Assembly: GCA_002105175.1 (NCBI GenBank)
Contig: MCGE01000017.1
Coordinates: forward strand, 248,001-312,000
Length of the DNA stretch: 64,000 bases
Direction: 5' to 3'
From: Absidia repens
Taxonomy: Eukaryota; Mucoromycota; Mucoromycetes; Mucorales; Cunninghamellaceae
How positions within the stretch are numbered: the first letter of the stretch is position 1; each line of letters opens with the position of its first letter. The notes beneath the pieces are model-generated. The model saw nothing but the letters and a program-made list of their open reading frames with translations. It searched no databases and was not told where the DNA came from. Of this stretch, positions 34,693 to 46,854 are shown in pieces. The position numbers and the translations under genes are program-made.

Positions 34693-35931
34693 GATGTAAT
34701 TTAAGATGAATATGAAAAAGAAAAAGGAAGAAATTGGAAAATCGCGAATTTTTTTTTTTAATTGTTTTATATTTCTAATTTCGGGCGCTGTGGATGTGGG
34801 GGGGACGAGACTGCTCAATGAGTCAATGGCTATTTTTGGAAAAAACGGATCGAGCGGGGGATGAAAAAATTGACAGGTCAACAAGTAAACTGGAGATCAC
34901 TTAATACACAACGTACTGTTTGCTAGGTGTAATACATAAAATAGGCATCTGATACTCTGGATGCGGTCTGTTTGTATATTATAAACATAGCCCTCTTGCT
35001 GATAAATATAAAAGTGGCATGAGTTGTATTGCAACCCCTTAACCTTATCGCCTCACCTACCCACACCCCTTTTCCCCTTTTCCTGTCCTGATCTTATTCT
35101 CTGGGTACTGATATGATTGGGTCTCACTTTATATTCATTGCCATGGGTCAATCCCTCTGTCGACGTTCTCCATACATTATTGAAAATCACTCTCCATTGA
35201 CAGTATACTATACAGTATTATTTACTATACAAAGAATACCACACAGTACACAAAACACCCTTTTTTGGTCCCCCTGAAATACAACGATATTTCAACATTT
35301 CCTTTTCACCCGAATAATGAGAATAATAAACGGCTTGATCATACTATATATTATTTTCCCATTTATTCAACATGTATTGATTTTGTCGATATGATAAAAT
35401 CTTCGGTTATTGAGCCGTTTTCACCGCAAACATTCTATCAGTGTTTATTATCCCTAGTTTATTTTTTCCGCTTGCTTTTTCCGGACTCCAATTTCAGTGC
35501 GACAATTTCATTAAACTTCCATGCTTCCCCCGATTGCCATAACCAGTCTTATAAAATCACCAAATAATAATCACTGTCATCCCCCATCAGTGGAAAAGAA
35601 TATCTAGAACAACTATGACAAAAGAAAAAAGAAAAGATACCCAATTACACATTCACTCCTACCCAATACCTTTTTCCGATTAACGCATTACACACCATTG
35701 TATTATCAACAAAACCCAAAGTAGTAAAATAATAATAAAAGTAAATGGATTTATTTCAAAAAAAAAAAAGTGTAAGATCAGGTAAATAAACCAAGTGTAC
35801 TATACTATGCTATGCTATACTATACTATACTATACTATACTATATTTATACTATACTTATACTATGCTAAAGGTACCTTCATCATTGCCCAGCGGATCAT
35901 TACCTAAAATCCTTTATTACTGTCCACATTT
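34693..35931. other. Glutamine synthetase upstream region and 3' flank of the oxysterol-binding gene
   Basis: C/T-rich and AT-rich stretches without a credible gene. GATAA (35001–35005) and TTATC (35045–35049) are compatible with nitrogen-responsive GATA factors but are short motifs. A TATAC-type microsatellite lies at 35810–35868. Confidence 0.45.
35810..35868. repeat. (TATAC)n microsatellite
   Basis: About ten imperfect copies of TATAC/TATGC in the 3' flank of the oxysterol-binding protein gene. Confidence 0.9.
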
Positions 35932-37144
35932 CTAAGCACGGTAAGACCAACCCTTTTCACCCATGGTATCGACGAACTTGGTATCAGCCTTGGCCATCAT
36001 CTTATCACGCAAGTCACCAAAGATAACGTTTCCTTCGACGTGTTCAAAGTGTTTGGGCTGCCAAGTCTTGCTATCAGCAGCGGCTTCCCGTTCCTTTCGT
36101 AGAGCACGTTGAGCATTTTCAATCAAGGATTTCTCGTTGGAGGCAGTCATATAATCACCAGCAACCAGGGCTTCTGACACCTTTTGCCAAATGCGCCGGG
36201 ATTCCAACTCACCTTGTTCGGAAATAGGGGCAACGTGAGGAGTAGGTTTGTTCAAGCTGGCAACGTCCAAAAAGGCGACAGAAGATTGCTTGTGTGTCGT
36301 CAGAGTAGACTGACCGGTCCATTGACCTTCGATCACCGTTGGTCCGCCTTGCTTCATCTTGTTGTTTTCGTGTCTAACTGTCGCTTTGAAGTGATGCAAT
36401 TCGCCTGAGATCCAACCCTTGGTGGTATATTCGATTGCTGCATGGTAACCACTGGATGATTCGATATAAGAAGTGCCATACAATTCGACATAAGGAGCTA
36501 TCCCAACGCAAAAAAAAAAGAAAAGAGTTGTAGAGTATTTCTCCTAAAGCGTTATCCTTCAGTCTCTTTTTGTAATAATTACCTGCATACCAAATTCCAT
36601 TCACCGACAAAGAAGGCAATGTGAATAAATAGGTTTCATCCCTGGCAGTCAATTTCAATGTACAATAACCGATTTGATCCACTAACATTTGAGTACCAGA
36701 GAACCGGGTCTTTTGTCCATCGTGGCCCATGACAGACACGCCAGCCTTGTCATTGCTGATATAAAAACCAGACACAGGAGGATGGTGAGATACTTGTTCA
36801 CATACAATACGAGTTCCATCTTCCCAAGAGCAGTAAAATTGTTCACCAAGGATAGGATTGAAAGGTTTCTTTTCCCATTCTCCTTTTGGCACACGGCTAG
36901 AGAAGGAACCATTCAAAGATGAGATAAACCATTTGACAGCCGCATAGAATCGTTCTTCAGCATCATCTGATTCACCAATCGAACTAAACTATACAAATTG
37001 ATAGAATATGGATAAGTATGTGACACTTGATCCTCCTTTTTTTTTTGTCTTTTTTTTTTATCACTTACTAAGGTAGGTTGATCAGCCCAGAAGGAACTAT
37101 GTAATTAACAACAACAATAACAACAGCAACAGCAACAACAATAA

Positions 37145-37177
<33 letters not shown>

Positions 37178-37533
37178 TTAATAAGATGTGCCACGTGTAT
37201 CATAAAAAAGTCATCAAGTAGAGGGAATGCCAACAGTGTAACCACAAACCGTATCATATGAAAAAAAAAGAAATACAAGTCCTTTTTTTAAGCATACACC
37301 CCATATTCATTCCCTATCATCTATATCGTCACCATGATCGTCTTTTCCTAGACCCTTTTTGATACAAAATAAAATACTTACGAGTATTCCAGTAACGAAA
37401 TGGGTGCCAACAAGAAAGAGGGGCAGGTCAAGCTAGAAAGATCACCAGTGAACGAAGCAAGAGTTTTCAAAAAAGAAGAAAAACTACCTTGTTGATCAGC
37501 AGGAATACTTTCAAGTGCATTGTCATTACTCAT
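35932..37533 (-). CDS. Oxysterol-binding protein, Kes1/Osh4-type short ORP
   Basis: Lipid-transfer protein exchanging sterol and phosphatidylinositol 4-phosphate between membranes. Exons on the complement strand 37382–37533, 37069–37096, 36583–36988 and 35932–36497 give 383 residues, matching stand-alone ORD proteins such as yeast Kes1 without PH or ankyrin domains. The family fingerprint EQVSHHPPVS is present, preceded by KPFNPILGEQF and the basic GEWEKKPF motif; these form the PI4P-binding and lid regions. The N-terminus (SFSSFLKTLASFTGDLSSLTCPSFLLAPISLLEYSSFW) matches the lid and the following conserved LLEYS block. The second exon is only 28 nucleotides. The identification is secure; ligand preference is not determined. 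Confidence 0.95.
37141..37174. repeat. Poly-A run (about 29 nt) inside an intron
   Basis: Long A run on the plus strand in the first intron of the oxysterol-binding gene; it reads as poly-T in the transcript. It sits beside (AACAACAATAAC)-type repeats at 37104–37145. Confidence 0.8.
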
Positions 37534-38531
37534 GATGAAACTTGAAGAGATGGAAGAATGGAGAGGGAGTAAAAAAAAGAGAGTGAGAGAAAAAGAAAAG
37601 AACTGAAAAAAACAAACGGGCAGCAAAAAAAAATAAATAGCAAACGGACTGGGATTAAAACACCGCACATCTTGTTTACAGTGATTTTGAAGGAGTGCAA
37701 ACACAACCTAATTCCACTAACCACAGTATGTCTTTTTATTTTTTGTTGTAGCATATCGTAATTTTTTGTTTTATTTTCTTGTTTGAAACAAGGGAGAGGA
37801 GGGTTTACATTTCAATCATGGGGCGCGATTACAGGCGATAAGTTTATTTTTCCCATATCAACGCAATTTAGCTTATCGTGAAGTAACTAAAATCATTCAG
37901 GCGTCTGGAAAATCCTGCCGTTTCCCAATTGATGTTCAAATAGTTGCAGGTGTCTGCAAGCTAAATATGTCCAGAAAAGAGAGGAGAAGAGACGCCAGTG
38001 ATTTCCCTCCTCTGATCATTTCTACTAGCTCCACAGTATCGATCTTTAGTTGTATCAATACTTATACTGCCCATCCCCTTTTCAATCTCTTCCTAGTCCT
38101 TTTCTTGGTACAGAGTGAAAAGGTGAAGAACGCTGGCTGTTTAACTCGGAGCGGTAGTTAAAAAAATAGCTTATTTTTGCTTTTTTCTCAAAGAAAAAAG
38201 ATAATGATTCTTTTTGTTAGTCGAAAAGAAGCCAGAAAAAATGATATAGCATATGTACTATCAATTCATGGTCACTTTTATGCTACATGCATGTTAACCA
38301 GAATCACGGATCCTCCCTGCTGTGTTGAATAGAAACCATGTAATTATTTTTTTTACGCTAAGGGGCTGTTTTTAACTCCGATAAACTCGGTTGCTCGGGA
38401 TTTCACCCCATGTTCTATCCCATTTCTTCTTTCTTTTTTTTTTTTTTTTTCGTCAATCTTGTGTCCCTCTTTCTTGCTTCCTTTCTTTTTTATATTATAT
38501 ATTTTTTTCTTTTGAAATCACCAAGCAAAGA
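37534..38531. promoter_or_regulatory. Divergent intergenic region between the oxysterol-binding and CS/Sel1 genes
   Basis: About 1 kb between opposite start codons, holding both promoters. Both flanks end in long C/T tracts just before the ATG. A 64-codon plus-strand frame at 37967 has no supporting features. No named element could be assigned. Confidence 0.4.
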
Positions 38532-39531
38532 ATGTCTGATTCTGATGAGCAACTCCAAGTGAACACCTACATTTGGAGTCAGAGCAGTGATCAAGTGACT
38601 CTCTCCTTCCTTGTACCCGAATCCTCCAAATCAAAGGATCTTGATATTGTTATTGATAATCAATATGTGAAGGCTGGCTTGAAAGGTCAAGAACCTGTTT
38701 TCAAAGTAACGAAAAAAAACAATGAGGAAAACTTATTGGTTACGTGACTTCCCTATTCATTATCTTCTCTTTGACAAAATTGTAGGCCAAACTATTTGCA
38801 GCCGTCAACCACTTTGATTCTCTATGGCAACTAGAAAAAAACTCGGCATCACCCTTTTCATCATTGACTGCGTCACCGTGTCTTTCAATAGCCTCATCTT
38901 ATACATTCATGTCGCCCACTCATTCGCCCAATTCCTCCATGATCTTACCAGCACCTGCATTGACTGAGTCTTTGACTTTGGATGCTTCTTCGTCTGCTAC
39001 TCAAATGGCCGACCTTTTACAACAAACGGCTGCACTTGGAAGTACTGCTGAATCGACGACTTCAGATCTAGGAGATGACTTGTCTCAATCACCTTCATCG
39101 CCTACTTCTCTCACCACTCCTCCCCATCCACCTGCTTCGTCTTCCTCGTCTAGCCAACACCACTCTCACCAGCAACAACAACAACAACCTTCGTCTTCGC
39201 AACAACAACAGCAGCAGCAAGTCAAATATCGAATTCTTACAATTCATTTGGAAAAGGAAAAGGAAGGGTTGGATTGGGCTATTCCGGTATCTTCTGGTTA
39301 CAAGTCTGAAATGGACCTGGATGTGACAAGCACCTACCATTTGGCCAACTGGCATGAAACTCGTATGGGCAATCTCAAGGTACAGTACAATAAATATGAC
39401 ACGATATAGAATGAAATGGATGACTTACATGATTTTATTCTTACAGAGAGCATTAGAATACTATTTGAACGCGGCAGAACGTGGTCACGTCAAGTCAATG
39501 ATCAAGGCAGCAGCATTATACGAAGTAAATC

Positions 39532-39566
<35 letters not shown>

Positions 39567-40522
39567 TAGCGTGAACACTTGACTCATTATTCCCTTGTTT
39601 CTATATGGACAATTTTAAGACTGATCAAGAGACTGTCCCGAATGCTACCATGTATCCCGAAAAAAACGCGCAAAAGTCATTTGAATGGTACAAACGAGCA
39701 GCAGACATTGTTGGTACACCAAAGGATGGACATCAGCATGGAGACGGGCCTGATCCGTTAGCATGCTACGTTGTGGGGACACTATATGGGTCTGGGTCGG
39801 CGGATGCCAAGGTGGAAAAGAATTACGAACAGGCGCTCTACTACTACAACCGCTGCATGTTGATCACTGCACCACATATTGACCTTGATTTTGGAGTCCT
39901 CGACCAGCATCACATTCCCAAATCGATTCTGCGTAACCACACACCTCATACACGTGATGAGCGATATTTCAGTAGCTCGGCATTCCAGACTGGTTTGATT
40001 TATCTTTATGGATCGCAACCCGAAGGCGAAACTGTCCGTTCCACCACTACCGTTCAAGTCGATCCATTGTTGGCCTTGCGTTACTGGAAGGAGGCCGCCG
40101 TGCTGGGTCATGCTCAAGCCTCGTACAATATCGGGATCGTGTACGCCAATGCTATGGGTGTCGATCAGGATTTATGGATGGCAGGGAAATGGTTTGGCCG
40201 TGCTCAGAAATTGGATACCTCGCAACGATTGGTAGCCCCCGCTGGTGTGCCTGTGGTGATGGACTGGGATGCCAATGAAGATGATAAAGACAACGTTGGA
40301 AAAAAGACGCATACCACTGGCACTTCTGCCGCCAAGAAAAACAACAACAAAGAGGCAGCACCACAGAAAAAGAAGACCCGAAGAACTACCAAGAAGAGAA
40401 AGGGCAGCAAGAAACAGAAACAGGGCGATGATGATTTGTTAGGTGTGGCTTTGGCTCTAGGTGGACTCACGGCTGTCGTAGGTGTGGCCTGGTGGTGGTA
40501 TTATAGATCTCAAAAGAATTAG
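38532..40522 (+). CDS. CS-domain and Sel1-repeat protein with C-terminal membrane anchor
   Basis: Probable co-chaperone-like adaptor facing the cytosol on an internal membrane; function unknown. Exons 38532–38705, 38786–39379, 39447–39524 and 39620–40522 give 582 residues. An N-terminal CS (p23/NudC-like) fold starts at about residue 7 (TYIWSQSSDQVTLSFLVPES) and is interrupted by about 100 residues of Ser/Pro/Gln low complexity before its last strand (LTIHLEKEKEGLDW). Sel1-type α/α repeats follow, with AxxYYLNAAERGHVKSM, SFEWYKRAAD, ALYYYNR and ALRYWKEAAVLGHAQASYN (about 257–440). Next is a lysine-rich stretch (about 490–545) and then one hydrophobic helix (about 555–577) ending YYRSQKN, the plan of a tail-anchored protein. 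No signal peptide. Domain calls are from motif pattern only; the CS–Sel1–anchor order is unusual to me. Confidence 0.75.
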
Positions 40523-41138
40523 TTTAGTGTTTTATCAGTAATAGTATAGTTTAGTTATTTATATGTTGTTGTTTTTCATGGGATGAAATGAATAAAATTG
40601 ACCTGATGTTGTTTATTATTTTAATTTATTCCTTGTCAATGATTTGCATATTGTTTGGTTCTGGTTCAGTGGAATCATGTACCGAAACCTCTATGGGGAT
40701 AATTTTTGGAAAAAAAGGGGGGGTAGAAACCTGGAAGGAAAAGGTGGATGAAAGTCAGAAGGTTACTCATCATACGGGGTGTCTTCTACCATTTTACCAT
40801 ATATACGCTATTCAATACTGTCTTCATTCCTATTTTGCTTTTATTTAATAAAATTTCCCCTAGTTATTTAACTTGTATGTAGTACTAATTGAAATACCCT
40901 TATTATTATTATTGGAGCTGTCCCCCTCAATGGCTGTAAGGGTCAGTATCATAGGTCTTGGATCCATTACCGTTCAATTTTTGGAGCCTTGATGTTGGTG
41001 TAACCTATTCCTGTGTTTGCCGTACATGATTTTTAAATGGAGGATCAATCTAGACTTCGTTTCTCTTTTTTTTTTTTTTTGCCCCTTTCCCCTTCTATTT
41101 TTTTTTTTTTTTTTTTTAGTTTGCACTGACATGATATT
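40523..41138. other. Intergenic DNA
   Basis: 3' flank of the CS/Sel1 gene (AATAAA-like sequence near 40590) and upstream region of the next gene, with T runs at 41066–41080 and 41098–41117. No credible gene. Confidence 0.45.
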
Positions 41139-42324
41139 ATGAAACACGCGATATTTTTGACTCTGTTTTTTGTCTTTACTTGTTCTGTATGTCTGGTATG
41201 GTCTCAATCGGGTATGTTATATGCAATCTCATGCTTTGGTGAATGTGTATGTTATACTGAATGTTGCTTCTTTTTTAAATCGTAGTGACAGACACTGAAA
41301 ATGGAGGTGGATCCAATTGCTCACCTACTAACTGTCAAGCCTTGTGTAATCCAGGCTGCTCTGCCAATACGACATGTGTCCTAGGGACGATGAAATTGTG
41401 TGGTGTGTGTCCTTCGTCTCTATGCATTGACAACTCACTACTTGGTCTCCCAGTGACTTCAGGTGATGGTAGCGGTAACAATGATGATGACGGTACTACA
41501 GCAGTAGAGAACATTGGCGACAACCACAAAATGCTTGGTGGAATGATTGGTGGATTGGTGGGTGGTGGGCTACTTTTAATGGCGACTGGTCTGGTCTTTA
41601 TGCATTGGCACAAGAAACAAAACTCCAAGAAGATTTTTTCCCCTCATGTCCCGCCCCTTTCTCAAAAGGGTTTTACTGTAAGTTCATTATTTTTTGAGCA
41701 GTTACGAGAGATTGTGCCTCATTTCTTTCCTTTTTTTTTTTTTTTTTTTTTTAGAATTCTGCTGTAAATACGTCAAAAGCTGGACCAACATCACCATCAT
41801 TGAACCTACCCACTTTGATAGTACCATCTTCAGGGGTGACTCAGCAGCTAGGTACCAGACAGGTGTCTCTTCATCGGAAGCAACCAACGCCATCAAGAAA
41901 TCAACAGGCCAATGATGATAGTTATAATGATATGGATGATGATGACGGTCGCAGCAGCATCAGCAGCGTCAGTCATCATGGTCTGGCTTCCATGATTACT
42001 GTTGGAGGACACCCTCAAGAGCAAGGATTCCCTGGAACTCGTCTTAAGCCACAAATCATGCGACTCAGCACAGTCCGGGCGTCGATGGTCAATGAAAGCC
42101 TCAACCAAAATAGGTCAAGCTCTGTGCGTACAATGTTGACACCACACACCATGCCGTTATCTGGATCAGAAAAAAGTTTCACCACCAGCAACAACATCAA
42201 TAACAACTCCTCTACCGTCTCACCTTTATTTCCTACCATTGCACCAACCATCTCAGCTCCTTCATTGGAAACAGAAACGACCAGCAATCCATTTGATGAT
42301 CGACATTGTGTGATCGACCGATAA
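41139..42324 (+). CDS. Opy2-like cysteine-rich type I membrane protein
   Basis: Likely plasma-membrane sensor or anchor. Exons 41139–41211, 41286–41677 and 41755–42324 give 344 residues. A good signal peptide (residues 1–22, MKHAIFLTLFFVFTCSVCLVW) precedes a compact ectodomain with eight cysteines (C36, C41, C45, C49, C55, C63, C66, C71). This spacing resembles the Opy2 family, whose yeast member anchors the Ste50–Ste11 module of the HOG pathway. A Gly-rich membrane helix follows (about 107–130), then HWHKK and a Ser/Thr-rich cytosolic tail of about 210 residues with no recognised domain. The start was chosen because it supplies the signal peptide and splices in frame. The Opy2 link is from cysteine pattern and topology, not alignment. 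Confidence 0.6.
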
Positions 42325-43186
42325 CAACAATAATACAACAACTCAACAAAAATCTCCCCAAATCAACATCCCTGCTTGTATCAACGTGTGTGTGCAAGCC
42401 AATGGATCTCTAAGTCGGACCTCTTTACCATGTCCCCTTTTTTTTACCTCCTTTTATCCTTTAGTTTATGATATTCCATTTTGTATCACGTTTTTTTTCT
42501 TTGTACACTTCGCCTCTTATTCCCTTATTGACACCGTTGACTACTTACATTCATATCATTATCACATTTTGTTTATCAAGCTGATCTCCTCACAAAACAC
42601 AAATAAAGATAATTTATTTTCTAAACCCGCTCTGTATTCATCATTGTCCCTCATTGTTTTTTTTTAAAACAGCAACTTGATTTCCGTGTATTCTTTTGAT
42701 GCTATTTGCATTTTAAGTGAAAAAAAAAGAAAAGATCGTTTGCATAGAACTAGGATGATAAATCTTTTTTCATATTTGTGATACCTTACCCCTAGTTTTT
42801 TTTTTTTTTTTTTTTATCAGGTAAGTTTCGCCGGATTTGTTTGATCCTCCGTCCCCTCTCCTTCATAAATGGTGTTAGAATAATGGGAATGATCGGCTGT
42901 TTATTTGATTTGTCTATTCGCCATGGTGGCGAAATAGAAAGGCAGAATCATGCTATTGATAGATCTTCCTGGCAAAATTCATATCTCGGCGGCGATTGAA
43001 TTATAACGATATAAAGTTTCATTTCCCCAACTTTCTTTCTTTTCTCTTCCTTTTTTTTTTTAATCTCTCTGTCTACATATCACACTTAAACTCTCTTCTT
43101 CCTCTTCATTACTAGATCAATCTACTTTTGGTTACTATATTTATTGATCTAGAGTGTATAAACATCAACCTCTTGCCTCTTACAGT
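42325..43186. other. Upstream region of the SLC10A7-like gene
   Basis: Contains a T run (42796–42815) followed by CAG|GTAAGT at 42821, and ends in a polypyrimidine CTTGCCTCTTACAG at 43172–43185. Together these could be a 5'-UTR intron. A 38-codon frame (42883–42999) lies inside that putative intron. No other gene was recognised. Confidence 0.4.
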
Positions 43187-44985
43187 ATGTCAGCCACCAC
43201 AACTACAACTACTACGACGGCGGAAACAACCACTCAGGGGGCTATGAAACACATTCAGTCGAAATAGCAGCTTCAGTGATTTCCAGCAATACTGTGGCTA
43301 GCACATTGAAAACAGGTCATTCTTCCCATCACCATGATCGATCTAGCTCTCAAGCGGATGCCACGTCCGAAAAGCATAGTTACATTCAGCAAGACCCTTC
43401 AGCTGAGGAACCTTCTCGGTGGAGCAAGGTGAAGACGAAGTTGTGGCAACTCTTTGTGAAGTACTGGTTCTTATTGGGTCTGGCATTTGTGATTGGGTTA
43501 GCGTGGGCAATCCCGACAGTGGGTAAATCCTATGGATCCATCCAGGCACAATATACGGTGAAATGGGGTGCAGTCATTGTGATCTTCTTACTGTCTGGCC
43601 TGGGATTGGATGTCAAAGTCATGTTTAAAACTATTCTACGCTGGCGGTTGCATCTGTACGTGCAGGTGGTGAACTTTATTGTGCTCCCCTTCTTGGCTTG
43701 GGGTATTGTACGGTTTTTCATTTCCGTGGGCGCCCATATTGATGAAATGGTGTATCAAGGTTGGATCATTGCCTTATCTACCAGTACTACAGTCTCGTCC
43801 AATTCGGTCATGACAAGGAATGCCAATGGGAATGATAGTGCAGGTATGAATTGAAAAAAAAAAAGCTGGACGTCCCATGGGGCAGGGTTGGTGGAACCTT
43901 ATGATCGATTCCTTATTAATCCTTATTTTTTATTGTGTAGCTGTTTTTAATGCGGCCCTCGGTAATGTCCTTGGTATCTTCATATCTCCTGCTTTGATGA
44001 CAGGTAAGTCCGATCCGACTTATTACTGATGATTTTTTAATCCTTATTATTTACTTATTTATTATTATTATCATTATTATTATTATTATTATTATTATTA
44101 ATATTATTTTGTGATCTAGTCTTTGGTGATGATCGTATTTTGTTTCCTCCTGGAAGTGCACGTGGAAAACCCGATTACATCAAGGTCCTATTCCAACTGG
44201 GCTTAACCGTTTTGCTTCCTTTGGTAGTTGGTCAAATCATCCGTTTCCTGTTTCCCACAACGATCAAGAAATGGTCCCAGAAGTTGAAATTCCCTATTAT
44301 CAACAGCTTGGCTCTTTTGATCATGGTATGGTCTGTCTTTTGTGATGGTGTGGCCAGTGATGCTTTCCACAAGTTGTCCGGGGTGGATATTGTTGCCATC
44401 ATTGGTGTGGATATCTTTATGTATTTGTTTGGTTGTGCTCTCTGCCTATTTATTTGTAGACTCCCTTGGCCTCGTCGCTTTAATGAACCTGCTTGGCTTG
44501 ATAGATATCGGTTGACAAGAAAAGATGCTGCTGCAGTCATGGTAAGCTTCTCAAGAAAGTAAAGGATACGAACGGAAAAGAGCTTTTTTATAACCACATC
44601 TCTTGCTCTTTTTATTTAGTATTGCGGAGCGACCAAAACTGTCTCGATGGGTATTCCTTTGATCAACGTCCTTTATTCTGGTACTAGCTTCGGTGTGGTT
44701 GGTGTTCTTTCTTTGCCTTTACTTCTCTACCATATCTGCCAGTAAATGATACAAAACAAAAACGTATACCCTCTTCACAAAGTATCTAATATATTTACTT
44801 GATTTTATTCTCATGATAGACTGTTTATCGGCAATTTCCAAGTCTCTTTGTTGAAAAAGTGGATCCAAGATGAGGAAGTGGAAGATAGTTGCACCTTGAA
44901 TCAGGAATCACGCTGTGAGGCGGACACTCAATCTTTGCCCAGCTTTACTACCCGACGTAGAACCAATGGCGAACGATCCATTTAG
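43187..44985 (+). CDS. SLC10A7/Rch1-type membrane transporter; start codon and body in different frames
   Basis: Bile-acid-symporter-fold protein of the SLC10A7/Rch1 subfamily, which limits cellular calcium uptake in yeast and animals. The body is clear: exons to 43843, then 43941–44003, 44120–44541, 44620–44741 and 44820–44985, with about ten hydrophobic helices. Motifs include FLLSGLGLDVKVM, STSTTVSSNSVMTRNANGNDSAAVFNAALGN split over an intron, and YCGATKTVSMGIPLI. The first ATG (43187) opens a different frame that reads a Ser/Thr-rich start and stops at TAG after 27 codons. The body frame is open back to 43162 but has no ATG. One extra G in the GGGGG run at 43237–43241 would join the two frames. 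Either the assembly has a one-base error, or the allele is broken, or an upstream exon splices in at 43186. Confidence 0.85.
44044..44112. repeat. (ATT)n microsatellite in an intron
   Basis: ATT/TTA triplet repeat inside the intron at 44004–44119 of the transporter gene. Confidence 0.85.
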
Positions 44986-45264
44986 TAATTTAGTCACTTT
45001 TCCCTCCTCAATATACCTATTATTGTTATTTTATCGTTGTTATTATTCTTTAGCTTTATTAGTTGTACTTTATTTGTATGTCTATTTCTACTTCATTATG
45101 AACGTTGAATGTATTTATCTTAAAATAAAAATCCACATTTGGCTGCAATATGTTGTCTTAGTTTTTGGGGACATGATGGTTTTTGTTATTTGGAAATAAA
45201 ATTCAAATTCAGACAATTGCTCAGTACATGTGGCATGGACTGGAGTTGGTCTGGCAGCGTCTTC

Positions 45265-46035
45265 AGTAAATTTCATATCCCGCCCACGTGTTTTTTTTGA
45301 ATTTTTCCTTGATCATTGTCACCTCTATGAGGATATGGCGAACTTGGATTAGCTTTAGGTCTAATTTAGAGGTGTTTTTGTATCAGGGACTACAACATGC
45401 ATAGAGGAGCCTTTTTCATTTTGGATTCAAGATTTATTATAGTAACACCATTACTGTTTATGGCTCTTTGCAGCCTTAAATAGCTTTGTTTAGTATAAGA
45501 TCTGTCCGTAGTTTGCATTTGCATCGGAATAAAATATGCCTATTCTTACTTATTTTAATCAAAGATGTCCTATTAATTACCCTCCTATCTTCTACAATGG
45601 ACTTTTTGTTTACCATCCCTTTTTTAGATTAGTGTTGGTCGTTGATACGCTTCAATAAAAGATATATCCATTTATATGACAGTGCTTCTCATGTCCAGTC
45701 TGCCTTGAACAGTATAATTTGATATTTTTACAGTCGTCACTTTAGATTAGTGCTGACCATTCTTCAAATGCTCCCACCATGTCCAAAATACATTGTCGAA
45801 ACTGTAGAATGACTCTATACAGTACGTCTTCTGGAAACTATTAAGTCTAAATTCACCGTTTCAATAGTCATTTGAGATTCTAAGTTTACGTTTGACCCTC
45901 TGTCATTTCATATATTAATGCCACTCACAAAGTGGATAATGCCTAGGAGGTCCAAAAAGAATTGTTATTGGAATTACGATATTTCACAGCCAATAATCCA
46001 TGCTTTCCAGAAAGGTATTGTTATTATGTAGTTCA
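45265..46035 (+). repeat. Dispersed repeat family, copy E
   Basis: The 5' motif ATATCCCGCCCACGTG (about 45277–45292) keeps the perfect CACGTG. The pyrimidine tract is short. The core is worn (GTCTAATTTAGAGGTG, ACATGCATAGAGGAG), followed by TTTCATTTTGGATTCAAG and modules with GCTTCAATAAAAGATAT and TTTAGATTAGTG(C/T)TGACCATTCTTCAAAT. The distal module shared with copy C is at 45940–46020. Only 0.8 kb separates it from copy F, in the same orientation. Confidence 0.8.
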
Positions 46036-46854
46036 TCATTATTCCGGATATTATTCATGTGAATTCCTATGATACTGTATCTTTTTTCCTAGTATCAATA
46101 AAGCAGATGTTGAGCGCCTTTTTTTTTTATGATAGATCAGACGCTGAGAAATAGCTGTAAGTTTTTTATGATATCATAAAATAAAGAAATAAATGAAGGG
46201 TTCTCAAGATTGGAGAGGAGGCAAAGGTAGTGGTAGGTTTCTATTCTTAAGACGGTATAATATCATAGACAAATATTCGAAACCGTATTTGAAGGTAAAT
46301 ATTTTCAAACACTTAGAAACACTTTATGATATATTATTTGTCATTGAGGCTATTCCCTCAGGAAATACAATTTTTTTTTTATTGTGAAATAAGCGTAACC
46401 TAAAAGCAAACTGAAAATGGAAGAAAGTCTACTGCGATTGGTAAACTGTTCTACAATACAGCACTGCACTAAGCAGTAAAATAAAGGTAAACTATTCTAC
46501 AGACTAATTTACAATAAAGAGAGGAGTACCAATCCATAGTGTCATAAGAACAGGACTCATGTCATCGATGCTGAACAGTACTGTCGGTGTCGTTGTGAAA
46601 TGAGAAAGGGGTCAACATCCTACCAGGGTTGAGTGAAGCTGGTTGCTGTAAATAAATAAATAAAATAGATGGAGCTGGCATGCTGCTGATTACTATCATT
46701 ATAGGAGCGAAACATGTTGAATAGTGGCGAATGGTGTATGATGTTGATGTAATAGGGAAAATAAAAACTGGGAAGAGGATTTCCTTTTTTGCATTCACAT
46801 TGATAAGGGTAAAAAAAAATCGTAAATCAATCCTCACAAGAGGTGACGAAAAAG
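46036..46854. other. DNA between repeat copies E and F
   Basis: AT-rich sequence without a credible gene; may include unaligned distal parts of copy E. Confidence 0.4.
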
